Positions 1 through 48,500 of a stretch of 64,000 nucleotides of DNA are shown here, in pieces. The position numbers and the translations under genes are program-made. Numbering within the stretch: position 1 is the first letter of the stretch; every line of letters starts with the position of its first letter. A model generated the notes under the pieces. It was not told the origin of the DNA. It did not search any database and saw only the letters and a list, made by a program, of their open reading frames with translations. The stretch lies in the NCBI GenBank assembly GCA_009760855.2, contig WPIO01000004.1, forward strand, positions 3,168,501-3,232,500, read 5' to 3'. This DNA is from Cristatella mucedo. Taxonomy: Eukaryota; Bryozoa; Phylactolaemata; Cristatellidae.

Positions 1-37175
<37,175 letters not shown>

Positions 37176-37215
37176 GTTGGACGGTCACATGATCACGTAA
37201 AATAGTATAACAAAC
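37176..37215 (-). promoter_or_regulatory. VPS35L 5' flank with E-box/M-box-like sites
   Basis: Just upstream of the VPS35L ATG the sequence reads TCACATGATCACGT (37185-37198). TCACATGA is the M-box form of an E-box bound by MiT/TFE factors, and TCACGT is half of a CLEAR palindrome. TFE regulation of an endosomal gene would make sense, but this is inference from a short motif. Confidence 0.25.
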
Positions 37216-38160
37216 GTGTTACTATTTGTTTTGTCCTTTATGCCGACTAGTTTCTCTAAAAAAAAAGATAAAAGTGTATCCCAAATTATAGTCTACATTT
37301 TTTGCAAACCACTATTTTCGTTACAGCCGATGCATTCGTTACGTTTTATTGTCTTTGGTTCCGCGGGCTTATGGCTGAAAAACCGGCTATTAACTTCCTC
37401 CCATCTGTATATGCAGTCCTGAAAAGGTGAGTAATTGGTGATTACCCGCCGATTCAAAAATTGGTTGGATGCATTTATATTTTGATTGATTTGGTCGCTT
37501 GCAGTTTCATTTTCGATCAAGTTCCAGCTTGAATTTGTATGCGTGGCCCATGCTGCAATGCTAGCCTCCTCGCCCCTGCTAATTATAAAGTTACTCACCC
37601 TTATCCGGGATAGAGATCGAATAGCTCATTTTATTTCGATTATTTGTGAATATTTTCTGTGTTTTATTCATGTTATAGTTAATTTTGCTTTGTTGGTGAA
37701 TGTGCGGTTGGAGGCAGCCACCGCGTACTTATCCGTGTATTTTATAGTTGGGTGTCCTTTCTGAAATAAAAAAAAAAAGCTGCAAGATATCTATTGCAGA
37801 TCATACCTAGCGATTTTCAGCCTATTGTGGTGTATTGTGTTGCGATTAATTGCGATCATGGTTGGTGAAAGTCGCTTTAGCCTTATCTCGACTGAGAATC
37901 GAATAGCGAAACTGTCACGTGCTCCAATCGTCGCAATCAGTTGATTTCAGTCCAAGTGTCCCTGCTAGCCTTTGCATCCTCTATTTCCAAAGTTCACCCG
38001 CCACATTTTGAGAGCTCAATCAGGCAGCTTACCAAACCAAATATATGCATTTCAAGCAGTCCGAAGACCAAGCGCTTTGGGCTAGTGATGCATAAGTACT
38101 CTTTGTGCAGCTCCTATCAGTGAAAAATTGGTACGCATGAATGATAATAATAATTATAAT
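37216..38160. other. Intergenic region right of the VPS35L start
   Basis: AT-rich unique sequence between the VPS35L ATG and LINE-B. The MED9 first exon might be here (a head-to-head arrangement with VPS35L), but I could not identify it. Confidence 0.4.
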
Positions 38161-38259
38161 AGCATCTGTCTTTTGCCCTAAGAGAACTAAATCTCTGTCT
38201 AGCAGCACTACATAAAGAATGACATATGCCTAGCGCCCTAAGAGATCTAAATCGATTTG

Positions 38260-39036
38260 TAGGCAAAGGCTTCATTCAGAAGACTGCTTCTACAGCTAGC
38301 CATCACGTCTGATCCATATCAAAGATTAGGAGCTGTCTCCCACAGTTGCTTGTAAAAATTTAACTAGCTCCTTAGTTCTGTCTCGGCTTGATTATTGTAA
38401 TTCCCTTTTGGCTGGGCTGTCAAAGAAAGCTATTAGGGCACTGCAGCAGACTATGAATATGGCTGCAAGGCTAGTCTTCAAGTCCCAGCGGTTTGAGCAC
38501 GTGTCTCCTTTGCTAAAAGAGCTAGGATGGATGCCGGTTGAGCAACTGATACAGAGCAAACTTCTTATGCTGACCCACAAGGCCCGCCACGGCTTAGCTC
38601 CTTCGTACCTAGCTGAACTGCTGCATCAGTTTCAGCCTGTTCGCGCCCTCAGGTCCTGTGTGGACGATAAATTAGCTGTTCCATTCCTCCGCTTAAAGAT
38701 CGTTGGCAACAGAAGCTTTAGCTCTGCAGGTCCTAGACTGTGGAACTCGCTCCCACAATTCTTATGCAACGACAACTACTCTCCTGCTGCCGACTATGGC
38801 TCATCCTTTTCAGAAGTCCTGAGCTGCTACTTCCATGCTACTCCCTACCTCAACTGCTCTCCTGACTCTGCTATGCTTCCCACTTTCTCTTTGTTGCGTG
38901 AGACGAAGTCTGTTGGCTACCGAATGCGTACCGAAAGCCGCTTAGGCTGTGAGTGCGCTATACAAAACTCTCCTGCGTAACACCCACGTGGTCTTTATGA
39001 CTTTGTGGAGTTACATATGGTGATACATTACATTAG
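38260..39036 (+). mobile_element. LINE-B 3' third with a 190-codon open C-terminal frame
   Basis: LSRLDYCNSLLAGLSKKAIR, then MAARLVFKSQRFEHVSPLLK, ELGWMPVEQLIQSKLLMLTH, ARHGLAPSYLAELL and FSSAGPRLWNSLPQFL: the conserved C-terminus of jockey/CR1/L2-type ORF2. The frame is open from 38408 to 38980, suggesting recent activity. Tail GTTACATATGGTGATACATT. It lies between VPS35L and MED9. Confidence 0.85.
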
Positions 39037-39840
39037 GCACTTTGCTTATGCTATTGGGGGAGCATGTCAATTGTTTAGTGATAGCATGCACAGTGTCATC
39101 ATGCATTAATACACTCGGGAAAATTCACACTTACGGAGCAATTGCTGTGAGGAGCAGCTAGATTTAGCTCTTTTTTGAATATTATCAGTAAGGGTATGTC
39201 CTGATGTACGTCGGAAGTGAGTTCTATTATTTGGGGCATACGAACTAAAGGCATGGTCTCCAAACGATTTGCGGCTGGTTAGAGGCACTGCTAAACAATT
39301 AGTTCTCATAGGTAGACTAGGGCAAGAGATGAAGGGTCATAAAAAATGAGGGACATCACTTTAAAGTCGAATTGCTGCTTGATGGGGAGCAAGTGCATGT
39401 CGTTCAGAAATGGTATAATGTGCCAATAAATAAATAAATCCTAGCTGATTAAACAGCCTCTTTTTGTATAGCGACAGAAGAGCCTTTACGGCTATCACCA
39501 CCGCTTGCAGCTGCGATAAAGGATCGCCAACCGCAGGAATTGAACCCACGACCTCGGGACCGAGGTCGTGAAAAGCAACCGCCTTACCTAGTGTCCCATC
39601 ACGGCTCACATGCAACAATGGAGTTTGACGTGCTGGAAGGCAGGGACGATCAAAGTATGGGTACAGCTGTGTGTCATCGGCTTAAAATGACCACCAAGAT
39701 TGTGCTTGGTGATTACATAGACAAGAGGGAGAGTATAAATTTTGAAAAGAAGCTAACCAAGAGCATATTGCACATATTCTGGAAAATAAGCCTGTCAGTG
39801 TGCAAAATCAACAAGATGGGTCGATGAAACCGTATATACT
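39037..39840 (-). mobile_element. LINE-A (minus) split by SINE-2
   Basis: 39606-39840 carries the region around the YADD block in reverse complement (TGTCATCGGCTTAAAATGAC, GATTGTGCTTGGTGATTACA). 39037-39421 carries the 3' end (minus frame SFGDHAFSSYAPNNRTHFRR). SINE-2 is between them. Confidence 0.72.
39422..39609 (-). mobile_element. SINE-2 (minus) splitting a LINE-A copy
   Basis: Full length: (AAAT)n tail, AAACAGCCTCTTTTTGTATA, complement of the B box, and CACTGCAAGC-type body. LINE-A minus sequence continues on both sides. Confidence 0.85.
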
Positions 39841-40084
39841 CACCGTGTATACCTGTATAGGCCTTTGAGATTCTGTGATGTCATTGCCAGAACTGATAAT
39901 CTACAGCTTGCATGCATCGCTTTCACTGTTCAGCACAGTGACTGCTAGCCAGATCACACCCAAGGTATAAAACCCTTGTTCCTATTGTGTCACATAGCAG
40001 TTTTAATGGCCGCAAAGTATGGGTTAAGACCCCTGGCCTTTCTACAATTGACCAAAAGTATCCAAGGTGGCCAGGCTGGGCACT

Positions 40085-40400
40085 ATGTTAATAATAATAA
40101 AAATAATAATGCACTGGATAAAGCAACCTCAGAGAACTCAATCTTTTTCTAGGCGCTTAACATTTGCTGCAAAAGGAAACGCGATTGAATGGTGAGTAAT
40201 ATCCTGCTTGATAAACAACAAGAATAACATGGTTAGGGATGACATGCACAGGGTCAGCATGCAAGTGTGGTTAGTGGCAGCATGGACAGTCAGCATGCAT
40301 AAGCACATGAAAATCCCAGGGTCCCACTAAATGCTGTCATAAATAGATGTTTTTAAATTCTTTTTAAATATGGTCAAATCAGGGGATAGCTCTATATGAT
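40085..40400 (-). mobile_element. LINE-A 3' UTR (minus) just upstream of the MED9 exon
   Basis: Reverse-complement tail CTCAGAGAACTCAATCTTTT, CTAGGCGCTTAACATTTGCT, and GTTAGGGATGACATGCACAG. Confidence 0.75.
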
Positions 40401-40537
40401 TTTTGATTGTGGGGCCCGTTATGTGTCATTTGTCTGCTTGTTTTTTCTGGTCTTTAAGATTAACTATATGTCTCTATTGTGGAGTACATTACTACATTTA
40501 GTGGCTTGCTTGTGTATGTATTGTGCATCTATTGCAG

Positions 40538-40763
40538 CATTGAGAAAGATGGTCAAGATCTGACCCAGCGAGTCAACGATCTGAAGAACTGCTTCCAGGT
40601 GGCACGTGACCAGGTGAACGGTATCCCTTGTATAGACTCCAGCAAGGACGAGCAGCAGCGGCAGATTGAGTTTATGAGAAAGCAGATTGAAGTGAAGGCC
40701 GAGCTGCTGCAAAAATATAAGCGCCTTTGCAATTTCCAACTGCCACCGAAGCCTACTTACTGA
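40538..40763 (+). CDS. MED9: MED9 (Mediator middle-module subunit 9), terminal exon
   Basis: Mediator bridges activators and RNA polymerase II; MED9 sits in the middle module as a helical-hairpin partner of MED4. The exon follows acceptor CTATTGCAG and runs 74 codons to TGA. It reads IEKDGQDLTQRVNDLKNCFQ, then EQQRQIEFMRKQIEVKAELL and QKYKRLCNFQLP. This matches the MED9 C-terminal domain (KD....DL..LK..F......P.I....E.Q...L..LR.Q...K.ELLQKYK.LC.F..P). The long helical, charged composition fits. The N-terminal exon(s), expected to end with 2 nt of a codon after a FLPLVHNII-like stretch, were not located between 37200 and 40500. GEMIN6 begins 45 bp after the stop. Confidence 0.88.
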
Positions 40764-40808
40764 GCATCTGAGTTCTCGTGCAAGTCTCAGACCCACCTGC
40801 CGATCTCC
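40764..40808 (+). promoter_or_regulatory. 45-bp MED9-GEMIN6 intercistronic segment with candidate splice acceptor
   Basis: Between the MED9 TGA and the GEMIN6 ATG. It contains TTCTCGTGCAAGTCTCAG ending at 40790, which could serve as a 3' splice (or spliced-leader trans-splice) acceptor 18 nt before the ATG. No AATAAA is visible in it. The role is inferred. Confidence 0.35.
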
Positions 40809-40874
40809 ATGGATGAGGTGCACCCAATTTTCAAGACAGATCCTGCTGTGTGGTATAATGACATCTATAAAAAG
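40809..40874 (+). CDS. GEMIN6: GEMIN6 exon 1
   Basis: ATG in context CTCCATGG; 22 codons reading MDEVHPIFKTDPAVWYNDIY then KK, followed by donor GTTTGT. The W..YIYKEV start of GEMIN6 aligns across the splice into exon 2. Confidence 0.92.
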
Positions 40875-43800
40875 GTTTGTTGCAGGCTGATGTCTCTATG
40901 CAGTTTGGCACTTGTGAGTGGTATAAAAAAAAATCTCAAGCTATGATCGGCTTGAGGTGTTTGTGAGATTGACAGTGCAATTTTGATATGCCAGTGTCTC
41001 GGCAGCTTCTACACCGATTGTCTTGTATTGCCCGCTCCAGTGCTGACGGCAGGCTATGTGCTTATATTTATCAACAAAAATTGGATGTTGCACTCTGGTC
41101 CGAGATGCTACATTTAGAAACCCATTTTTGCCCTTTCAAAGAAGGCTCGAAAAGAATACTAACAACCTTTGGAGACTGCATTTAGTTCGTGTGCTCCTAA
41201 AGCCTGGAACTCACTCCCGACCTTCATCACCACATCCCCTGACTTGACCATGTTTAGAAAAAAATTAAAACGCAGCTATTCATCACAGCACTTAGTGAGT
41301 CCCTGTGATTCGACTTTTATATGCTTATGCGTGCTGACACTGTGTATGCCGCTGCTAACCGTACTTGCGTGCTGACCCTGTGCATGTCACCCCCTAACCA
41401 TGTTATTCTTGTTGTTTATTGAGTCCTGTGTGCAGCAAATGTAAAGCGCCGAGAAAGAGTGAGTTCTTTTATGGTGCTTTGTTAAATTTACTATTATATT
41501 ATTATGACCATATGTTTCGTGATAACATTCACAGTGTCAATATGCATCATATGGTTAGTGATAACATGCAGTGTCAGCATGCTTGAACACACAGAGCACA
41601 AAGCTCGGGAACTCACTAAATGCTGTGATAAAAACAGGCATGTTTTAGCTTATTTTTAAGTGCAATCAAATCAGGGGGTGTCGTGACGTCAGATTGTGTG
41701 CAAATGCTGTAAAAGATATGCTAGCTGAGCAATTTTGTGCTTTTTTTTTTAATTTTTCCGACTTCTGAGTCAAACCAAGTTTTTCCCTTGACCTAGTAAG
41801 TTGGTTGTATCGTCGTTCAATTTGAGAAAGTTTGCTGCCATCCAAATGCGGATGTCAGCAATACATGTAGCTAGGGAGTTTAAATGATTTGATGTGCAGG
41901 GATGAGGGATCGAAGCACAGGTACAGCTGTGTCATTTACTTAGATGCGAAAACCTAGACTGTGCTTGGTGATTGTATCGGCAAGAAGGGGGGAGGGTATA
42001 AGTTGTGAAAAGAAATGTGCCAAGCAGAGACTCCTGGGGTACCTCGAACTTCAGTGGTTCCTTGGATGATTGTTCTCCATTGATACCAATGCTCTGGAGT
42101 ATTCCACTGAGATAGGATATAAACCATTGCAGTGCAGTGCCAGTGATGCCTGGGCAAAATGAGAGGTGCGCGAGAGTGATTTGACGATCAATAGTATCAG
42201 ATGCTGCCACTGTGAATTGAATCGCTTATCAGATCAAATAGTGACTTTTCTTAAGTCATCTTTCCTGTGAAGGTCGTTATTCCCCCGAAACAATGCTGAC
42301 TCTGGCCTGATTTGCTCGAAAACTTTACCAGAACTTAATTGCATCAGGCAAAATTTGAATTTAAGAGTTTAGCTGATGTGCCACTACTCTTTCAAATGTC
42401 TTTGATAGTAACAACCGTTGGAAGATTGGGCAGTAGTTGCTCCAGTTCTCTATGTCTAGTGCTGCTATTTTAATTAGTGGCCTAACAGCAGCCATTTTGA
42501 AAGGTGCCGGAATAAGAAGTGAGGCCAATTGCAGAAATAGGACCCTGGGAATAGGGTCTAGGGGGCTATTAGTCGTCTTTGACTTCGAGACGAATTCAGC
42601 ATTAGGTTGCTTGTGGCTGGCTTGAATGCAGAAATTGAGGTGATGCTAGGAATTGAGAGGGGTGAATCCTCTGGGGATGCGGTTACCTTAGGGATGGGCT
42701 CTCCTCTGTCTATCTTGCTGACAAAAAGCTAAGGAAGCGATCTGCTAAATGATCACATTTATCGCTAGGTAATGAGTTAACCTGGGATGGTTAAGGAGGT
42801 GGTTGATCGTAGACATAAGCATTTTTGGATTGTGCATCTTTGCAGCTGTGCATCTGTGCTCTGGAAATGGTATCACCGTGCTGGCTTTGTTTAGTCACCC
42901 TGCGTTTTGAGTGGAATGTTATATGCAGAAGATGGTAGAATGCTCAATTCATGTGAATAGTTTGTCAATGCGCTTGCCTAAGCACAAATTTAATAAATTG
43001 GATTTGTAGTCCATGCCTTTGTTGAGGGTTGTTTTATCTACTTTTGATTGCTGTCCTTGAGTTAAACTCACACTGTACTGCTCTACATGATCTTTTTCAG
43101 TGCTTTAGTACCTAGGCTGTTTGCTGCCAGACAGTTTAAGTTGGCTTATGGTAAACAGCCTAGGTACTGAAGCACTGTGAAAAAGATCATGTAGAGCAGT
43201 ACAGTGTGAGTTTAACTCAAGGACAGCAATCAAAAGTAGATAAAACAACCCTCAACAAAGGCATGGACTACAAATCCAATTTATTTAATGTGTGCTTAGG
43301 CATTGATATTGACAAACTATTCACATGAATTGAGCATTCTACCAAGATAATTAAGCACTATTCTTAGAATGTCAGTGCTGCCAGACAGTTTAAGTTGGCT
43401 TATGGGAGTGACATCTTAAGAATAGTGCTTAATTACCTTTCGTTGCAGTGAATGTAAGCGATATAAGTTAGGCCTTGCCAGTTTTTTGCAGGCTAGTAGA
43501 AGTCGATGCTACTGCTTGAGTAGATAATAATTTGACAGGTATAGCATCTTATTGTTGGCCCTGCATTCTGATTGAGAGTGGCAATTGGTTACTTATGCAG
43601 GTATGTTTGCCAAGCTGTTTAAGGAGTGAGTCGCGTCATGCTGTTATATGGAGCCCAGATCTCGCACATGATACATGCAATGCCAAAAGCTGTAGAGATG
43701 GCTGCATAGTACGTGACTTCACAGTGACTGTGGAGGCTTATAGCCTCTGGCGGTCAAACTTAATATTTTTCCATTTTATACCAGTAGGCCTTTCCCTCAT

Positions 43801-45211
43801 GCAAAGCAGTGCACAAGAATGACTACTCATAATTCTATGCATCTAGTACTGTTATCCTCTTGCTTTGTCCTTGTTCTTAATGAATCTATTGATGGCTATG
43901 GCAAGCCATTCGTGGTTGACAAGTTAGTTGTTGGCACCTTCAGGCAGGATAGTTTCGTCGATCCGTAACTGTTGTAGTCTGTCTGGCATGTCTGTTCATT
44001 TGTTTTCTCAATCAAGCATCATATGAATGATATTTTCTTGCCAAGTAGCCTACCAAAAAAACGGGGCTTTGGCTGCTTGCTGGCTTTATCGTTCTGCTTT
44101 TGCTCTAATTTTATTATGCGGCCCATTTTTTATGGATTCCTTGCATGAGCAGCTTGCCAGTGCTCTGCATTCACCGATCCATCCGTTCTGACGTCATCGC
44201 CTTTCTCGTAGGTACGCATCGCGACCCACGAAGGAAAATTGTTCGAAGGCTGGGTGTATACCGTTGATCCAGTCACTCAGAATTACATATTGCTGACCAT
44301 CGAGGAGTCGGAAGATGATTGCAGGGTGACTGCTGCGACTCTCGTGATGAGCCATGCAGTTTTGCAGAAGAACATCCTGGTAGAAGACTGCAATGGGAAG
44401 ACACGTCAGTGCATCGAGAGCTTTGGACAACCCGAACCGCAGGTACGATTGTGAATACGTCCTCAAAAGTGTTTACGGTGGTTGGCTACTACTCTAGTAC
44501 TGGGTAGTCTTGTTAGATCTTAAAGAGTATCGATCGTGCAGCTACCTGTGTGGTTGATACAAGAGCCGGGAGCTGCCTGTAGAGAGCACTTGGCCCGAGC
44601 CCTATTGATATCACTACCCTGAACGTTCTTGACATTGCATGTAAGATTGTCAAAAGTCGGATCCCTCTGTATTTGGTTATGTTACTGCTCATGTGAAGTC
44701 TTTGTTTGCAAAGCTCTCGACTTTTCGTTTAAGCAAATCTCTCGAGATGTAGAGCACAATAAGAGAGAAGAGTTTATTTTCTTAACATCATGAGTGTTTA
44801 TACTTTGTACATAATTTGTACGGGCAAATCCTGATACTACACGACACTGAAAAGTCGGCGACTGTTTTAGAGGCACCTTGTGGTGCCCAAATATTTTGTA
44901 AGCTAAATGCTGCATTGATGTTTATACCGATTGGTATTAAAGTTGCCGTGTTCTGGTTGCAGGCTGGCGATGCTGCGATGTCTGTCGAGGCATTGCTGAC
45001 TAGGAAGAAACAGCTGAAGCTGTGGCTCGGAAGAAACCGTTTGCCTGTTGTTGAATTGCCGACGGCCGAAGGTCACCTGGTCGTTGCTGGCGTTTTAACG
45101 ATTTTACCGCCTTACACTCCAAACGACTGTCAAAGTAGCAATCCGATTATACTCGGTCGCATTCAGGGTCTACTGAAGAGCATGCCCGCTGACATTGGCG
45201 ATGATCCGTGA
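40809..45211 (+). CDS. GEMIN6: GEMIN6 (SMN-complex subunit), complete, 3 exons
   Basis: GEMIN6 pairs with GEMIN7 through Sm-like folds in the SMN complex, which loads Sm rings on snRNAs. Exons are 40809-40874, 44212-44442 and 44963-45211, giving 181 residues (human about 167). Donors are GTTTGT and GTACGA; acceptors are TTCTCGTAG and GGTTGCAG; both introns are phase 0. Residues about 10-90 form the Sm-like part (VWYNDIYKK, then KLFEGWVYTVDPVTQNYIL and MSHAV). The C-terminal domain has RKKQLKLWLGRNRLPV, VAGVLTILPPYTPNDCQSSN and IILGRIQGLL, matching LKKWLEKN.IP, VAGVLTI.PPY.P..C.SSN and IIL.R.Q.LI. The first intron (3.3 kb) holds LINEs and a large hairpin. Confidence 0.95.
41165..41510 (+). mobile_element. 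LINE-A 3' end in GEMIN6 intron 1
   Basis: FGDCI then AFSSCAPKAWNSLPTFITTS, 3' UTR to GAGAAAGAGTGAGTTCTTTT and TATTATATTATTA. Confidence 0.78.
41511..42900 (-). mobile_element. LINE-A (minus) in GEMIN6 intron 1
   Basis: Minus frames show AASDTIDRQI and [28 protein letters not shown] (position of the PQGSVLGPLLF motif) and the 3' UTR near 41520-41650. Decayed; shares the region order with the 6780-10115 copy. Confidence 0.78.
42935..43342. repeat. Long inverted repeat (hairpin), 190-bp arms, 30-nt loop
   Basis: Left arm 42935-43122 and right arm 43153-43342 are reverse complements, with about 8 substitutions and one 2-bp indel by eye. The loop (43123-43152) starts GCTGCCAGACAG. It lies within GEMIN6 intron 1, so transcription would give a long double-stranded stem. 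Confidence 0.92.
43349..43434. repeat. Second inverted repeat with the same loop sequence
   Basis: Arms 43349-43374 and 43409-43434 (AATTAAGCACTATTCTTA and complement). The loop contains, at 43377-43405, the same 29 bases in the same orientation as the first hairpin loop (43123-43151). Confidence 0.9.
44212..44442 (+). CDS. GEMIN6: GEMIN6 exon 2 (Sm-like fold)
   Basis: Acceptor CTTTCTCGTAG, donor GTACGA, 77 codons. It starts VRIATHEGKLFEGWVYTVDP. GW..T.DPV and the HAV motif mark the Sm-like fold. Confidence 0.95.
44963..45211 (+). CDS. GEMIN6: GEMIN6 exon 3 (C-terminal domain)
   Basis: Acceptor CTGGTTGCAG, ends at TGA. It holds LLTRKKQLKLWLGRNRLPV and VAGVLTILPPYTPNDCQSSN. The stop is 179 bp from the stop of the convergent WD40 gene. 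Confidence 0.95.
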   Translation, partial: AGDAAMSVEALLTRKKQLKLWLGRNRLPVVELPTAEGHLVVAGVLTILPPYTPNDCQSSNPIILGRIQGLLKSMPADIGDDP

Positions 45212-45390
45212 TCTGTTTGTATATATCGTTCCAAACCAGACCGAGAGCAGCAGTTGCCTCTTGTTGGCATGCAGGATATGCTGTCTTCGTAACCTCTTGG
45301 TCGGGACAGTGTCCGACTGAGGGGGCCGGACAGGTGGTGCTGCACCGACTGCAAGCACTCCCTCGGTTACGGTTGTGAGGTGGCTGCCGC

Positions 45391-45579
45391 CTAGCAAATA
45401 TCCTGTTCGACGTTGACATGGTACTCGTCGTTGCTGCACGATGCTGCAGGTGCTTGCTTCTCATCGTAAATACCGGCCATGTGTATGTCATGCATGTGTC
45501 CGGCATAGGCGAAGATGCTGCCTGCCGGGCTGTAGTCCAATGTGTTGACACATTTTCCCAGCCTCAGGAATGCAATATT
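45391..45579 (-). CDS. WD40 gene terminal exon
   Basis: Acceptor TTTCGTTGAAG (an AAG rather than CAG), phase 0, ends at TAG. It reads [20 protein letters not shown], then [20 protein letters not shown] and an acidic tail. It closes the propeller. Confidence 0.85.
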   Translation of the reverse strand, partial: NIAFLRLGKCVNTLDYSPAGSIFAYAGHMHDIHMAGIYDEKQAPAASCSNDEYHVNVEQDIC

Positions 45580-48500
45580 CTTCAACGAAAAATATATTTA
45601 TTATACCCCGTTCTAGCCTCAACCCTGTCAGCAGCAAGTTCACATCCAACCAGCCACGGGAATGATCTGGTGAGAATTTATGGGCGATTCTGGTAAGAAT
45701 CGATTACATCAACGTTGCAACCCAGAAGTTCGTTGCTGGCCACAAATACTTCTCATGGTCTATTCCCCTTTGGCTCTAGTTTCCCATTTGGTCTAATGAT
45801 TAATCTCGTCTCCCATTCCATCTCTCTTTCACAGTCACCTTACATTCTCTTTCTGTTCTTTCTCCTCTCTGTCACTCGCACACACACCAGTCGACATAGC
45901 CATGAGAACCGCCCACTGTAAGGTCTGAGCTTGCACTTTAGGCACCTGATTTTTTGTATAAACGATACAAACTTGAGCCTGGGGTAAGGCACTTGCACAT
46001 CCCGACCTGCCTTGCTGTTTTGAGATCTGCATCGAGCTTTGTTGCCTACTGCAAGGTAGACAAAAGCCACAAAGGCTGTAGTGGGACTATAGAATGAGGC
46101 TGTTAAATCTTGATGCTCTTTACTAACTCATCAGATATGGGCTTAGGTGATTAGTTATCATGAGCAGTGCACAGTGCAATCTACGACTTACGTCTTGGCG
46201 TGTTGTGCGCCTGCTCACCAGACTGCTCAGGTAAAGCATGCAGCTACACTGTAGTTGTTGAGCTACTTACTTCGCCAGTAGCCACGTTGACTGCGTGTAC
46301 TCCGTTTGCACCACTGCCACCTGCAAGAACTACATCTTTGCTAGCATAGCGAGCACAGTACAAGTATTCCCCACGACTGCCAGTCACGTGGCTGAGCGGA
46401 ATCGACGAAATGAGCTTGCCGGAGCTGTAATCCCATATCTGCAGAGCGTGACGTGCGACCCATGAGCCCGTCAGTATCTGGTAACCCTACAAGAAAATTC
46501 GTCAGTCAATTAGCAACCGCGATTTTCCGGCGCCCAGGCTCTGTCCATGAAGAAGTCCCCCTTGAGGCTGGCCCCATGAGTGACAACTGCTGGACCTCAC
46601 TGACGTGTCATAGGAGATGCAGTAGATTCGTGATACGTCAGGAATCGCATGAGGGTGCTTCTCTCGCGGATGCAATACCTTGCTGTTTTATATACTCTAG
46701 GCCGGCAAATGAGGATGATCTTAATGACGACGATCACGAAGATACTGAGGACGGTAGCTTAGCCAAATATGACTGTGCTGTTAACTGACCATTTAACAGT
46801 AAAGAGCGCAAGCAGAGTTTTTTGAGCTCTGCGAAGCAAACGAGCAAGCTGGAGTCGTTCGTGCGCGAAGCTCATACGAGAAGCAGCATAGTGCCGTTAA
46901 CAGTTTGAGTTTAGGGCTGCTACTCATGCAGGAAGTCGAAAGTTAAGAGATCTCAGCTGATAAGTTGGAAGCTTGAGGTCAGAGCTGAGAAGTTTGAGAT
47001 TAGATCCGGTCACGTGTGGAAGTTTTGAGATTAGTGCTGGGTACACGTGGGAAGTTAAAAGTCTGGTATTAGAGCTGAATGCACATCGTAGCAACAAGAA
47101 GCAGGCAGATATCGTTTACCTTTATGTCGATTGCATCTCCACAAATGTGAGGTCCAGATATAGTCCTTCGTACGCCATCGTGAGTTCGCGTATCCCAAAC
47201 CTAAATTAAACAAGTGTAGGACTTTCATGTGCGCCATTCGGCAGCAGAGGCTGGGATCACCATGGCTGTTCTAAAAACAATAATGGCTAACAGCATTCCG
47301 CAGGGAAGGAGAAGCTTGCATAATACTTCTTTAAAATTCTTTGAGGCTTCTTGCCAGACACTGGAAGCAAGAGAATTCTTCGATTTAAATGTAAATAGCA
47401 CGTAAAATGGTGAATTTAATTATATGATAATAATAGGTGTTTGCTATGCACACTAAGGGATTATAAAATCTGTAAAGACAGTTTGTTTATGCTGCAAAAG
47501 AAGAATATTAATTGGTTAGCGATAAAATACAGTGCCAACACTTCTGAGCATACATAGGCGGATTCACTTGGAGGTTGCAATGTTGTGATGAAATTTTAGT
47601 TTTTAGCTCCTCCTTAACTGTCATCAAGTTATAGGTGTCGTCACGTCAGTCGGATGAGAGTCTCGGGCTTTAGGAGAATGCTAACCGAAGGCGGTCTCCA
47701 AACGATTTGAGGTTGTTTAGAGGGACAGCTAAACGACTCGATTAAGTAGACGGCATAGGTAGGTCGGAGCGGAAGAATGAAGGGAAGTAAAGTGAGTCAG
47801 CAACAGAACCTTGAAGTTGATACGCTGCTTCCTGGGGAACCAGTGCAGGTCGGTGGGGGAGATGAATAATTTAGCAGTTTATGAACAACACAATCGGAGA
47901 CGCGCACAGAGCCACTGTCGTGGCTGCTTCCTTACCTTAAGACTGTTATCCCACCCTCCGGTTATAACGATGTGACTGTTTTCGGGATGACACTTGACCG
48001 AGTATGCGCGCATGCTATGCCTCAGGACATCTCCGTCGTGTGCTTGAGCCATCCGCTTACCTTCATAATGCATGATCAGCTGCAAACAGAGCTAGTGAAA
48101 ATCAGCGATCGGAGGTTGCGAAAAATTGAAGCCAGCGGCTCATTAAGAATGGATGAGCTTTACAGCCTTATGCAACCCCATATCACGACAGCAGCCTGAC
48201 TGAAAAACCTCATATGCGGGTCCACCATCTGCAGCCACTTTCGATATAATCAACCAATACATACCAACTCATTTGCACCTTGCATCGTGCTACCTCTGAC
48301 TCAAGCTGGCGAGTAATAAGTGTCCGTAACTAGGTAACGGTGGGGAACGATAACTCGATAATAGCACGCCGACAAAAGCGAGAAAAAATAATGTTAAGGA
48401 ATGCTGATTCAAGTAGATAGTCCTAATTTGAGTATTTTATTAGAGAAAATACATATATAATATAACTCGCACCACTTTATAGTGCATGCCAGCTTGTAAA

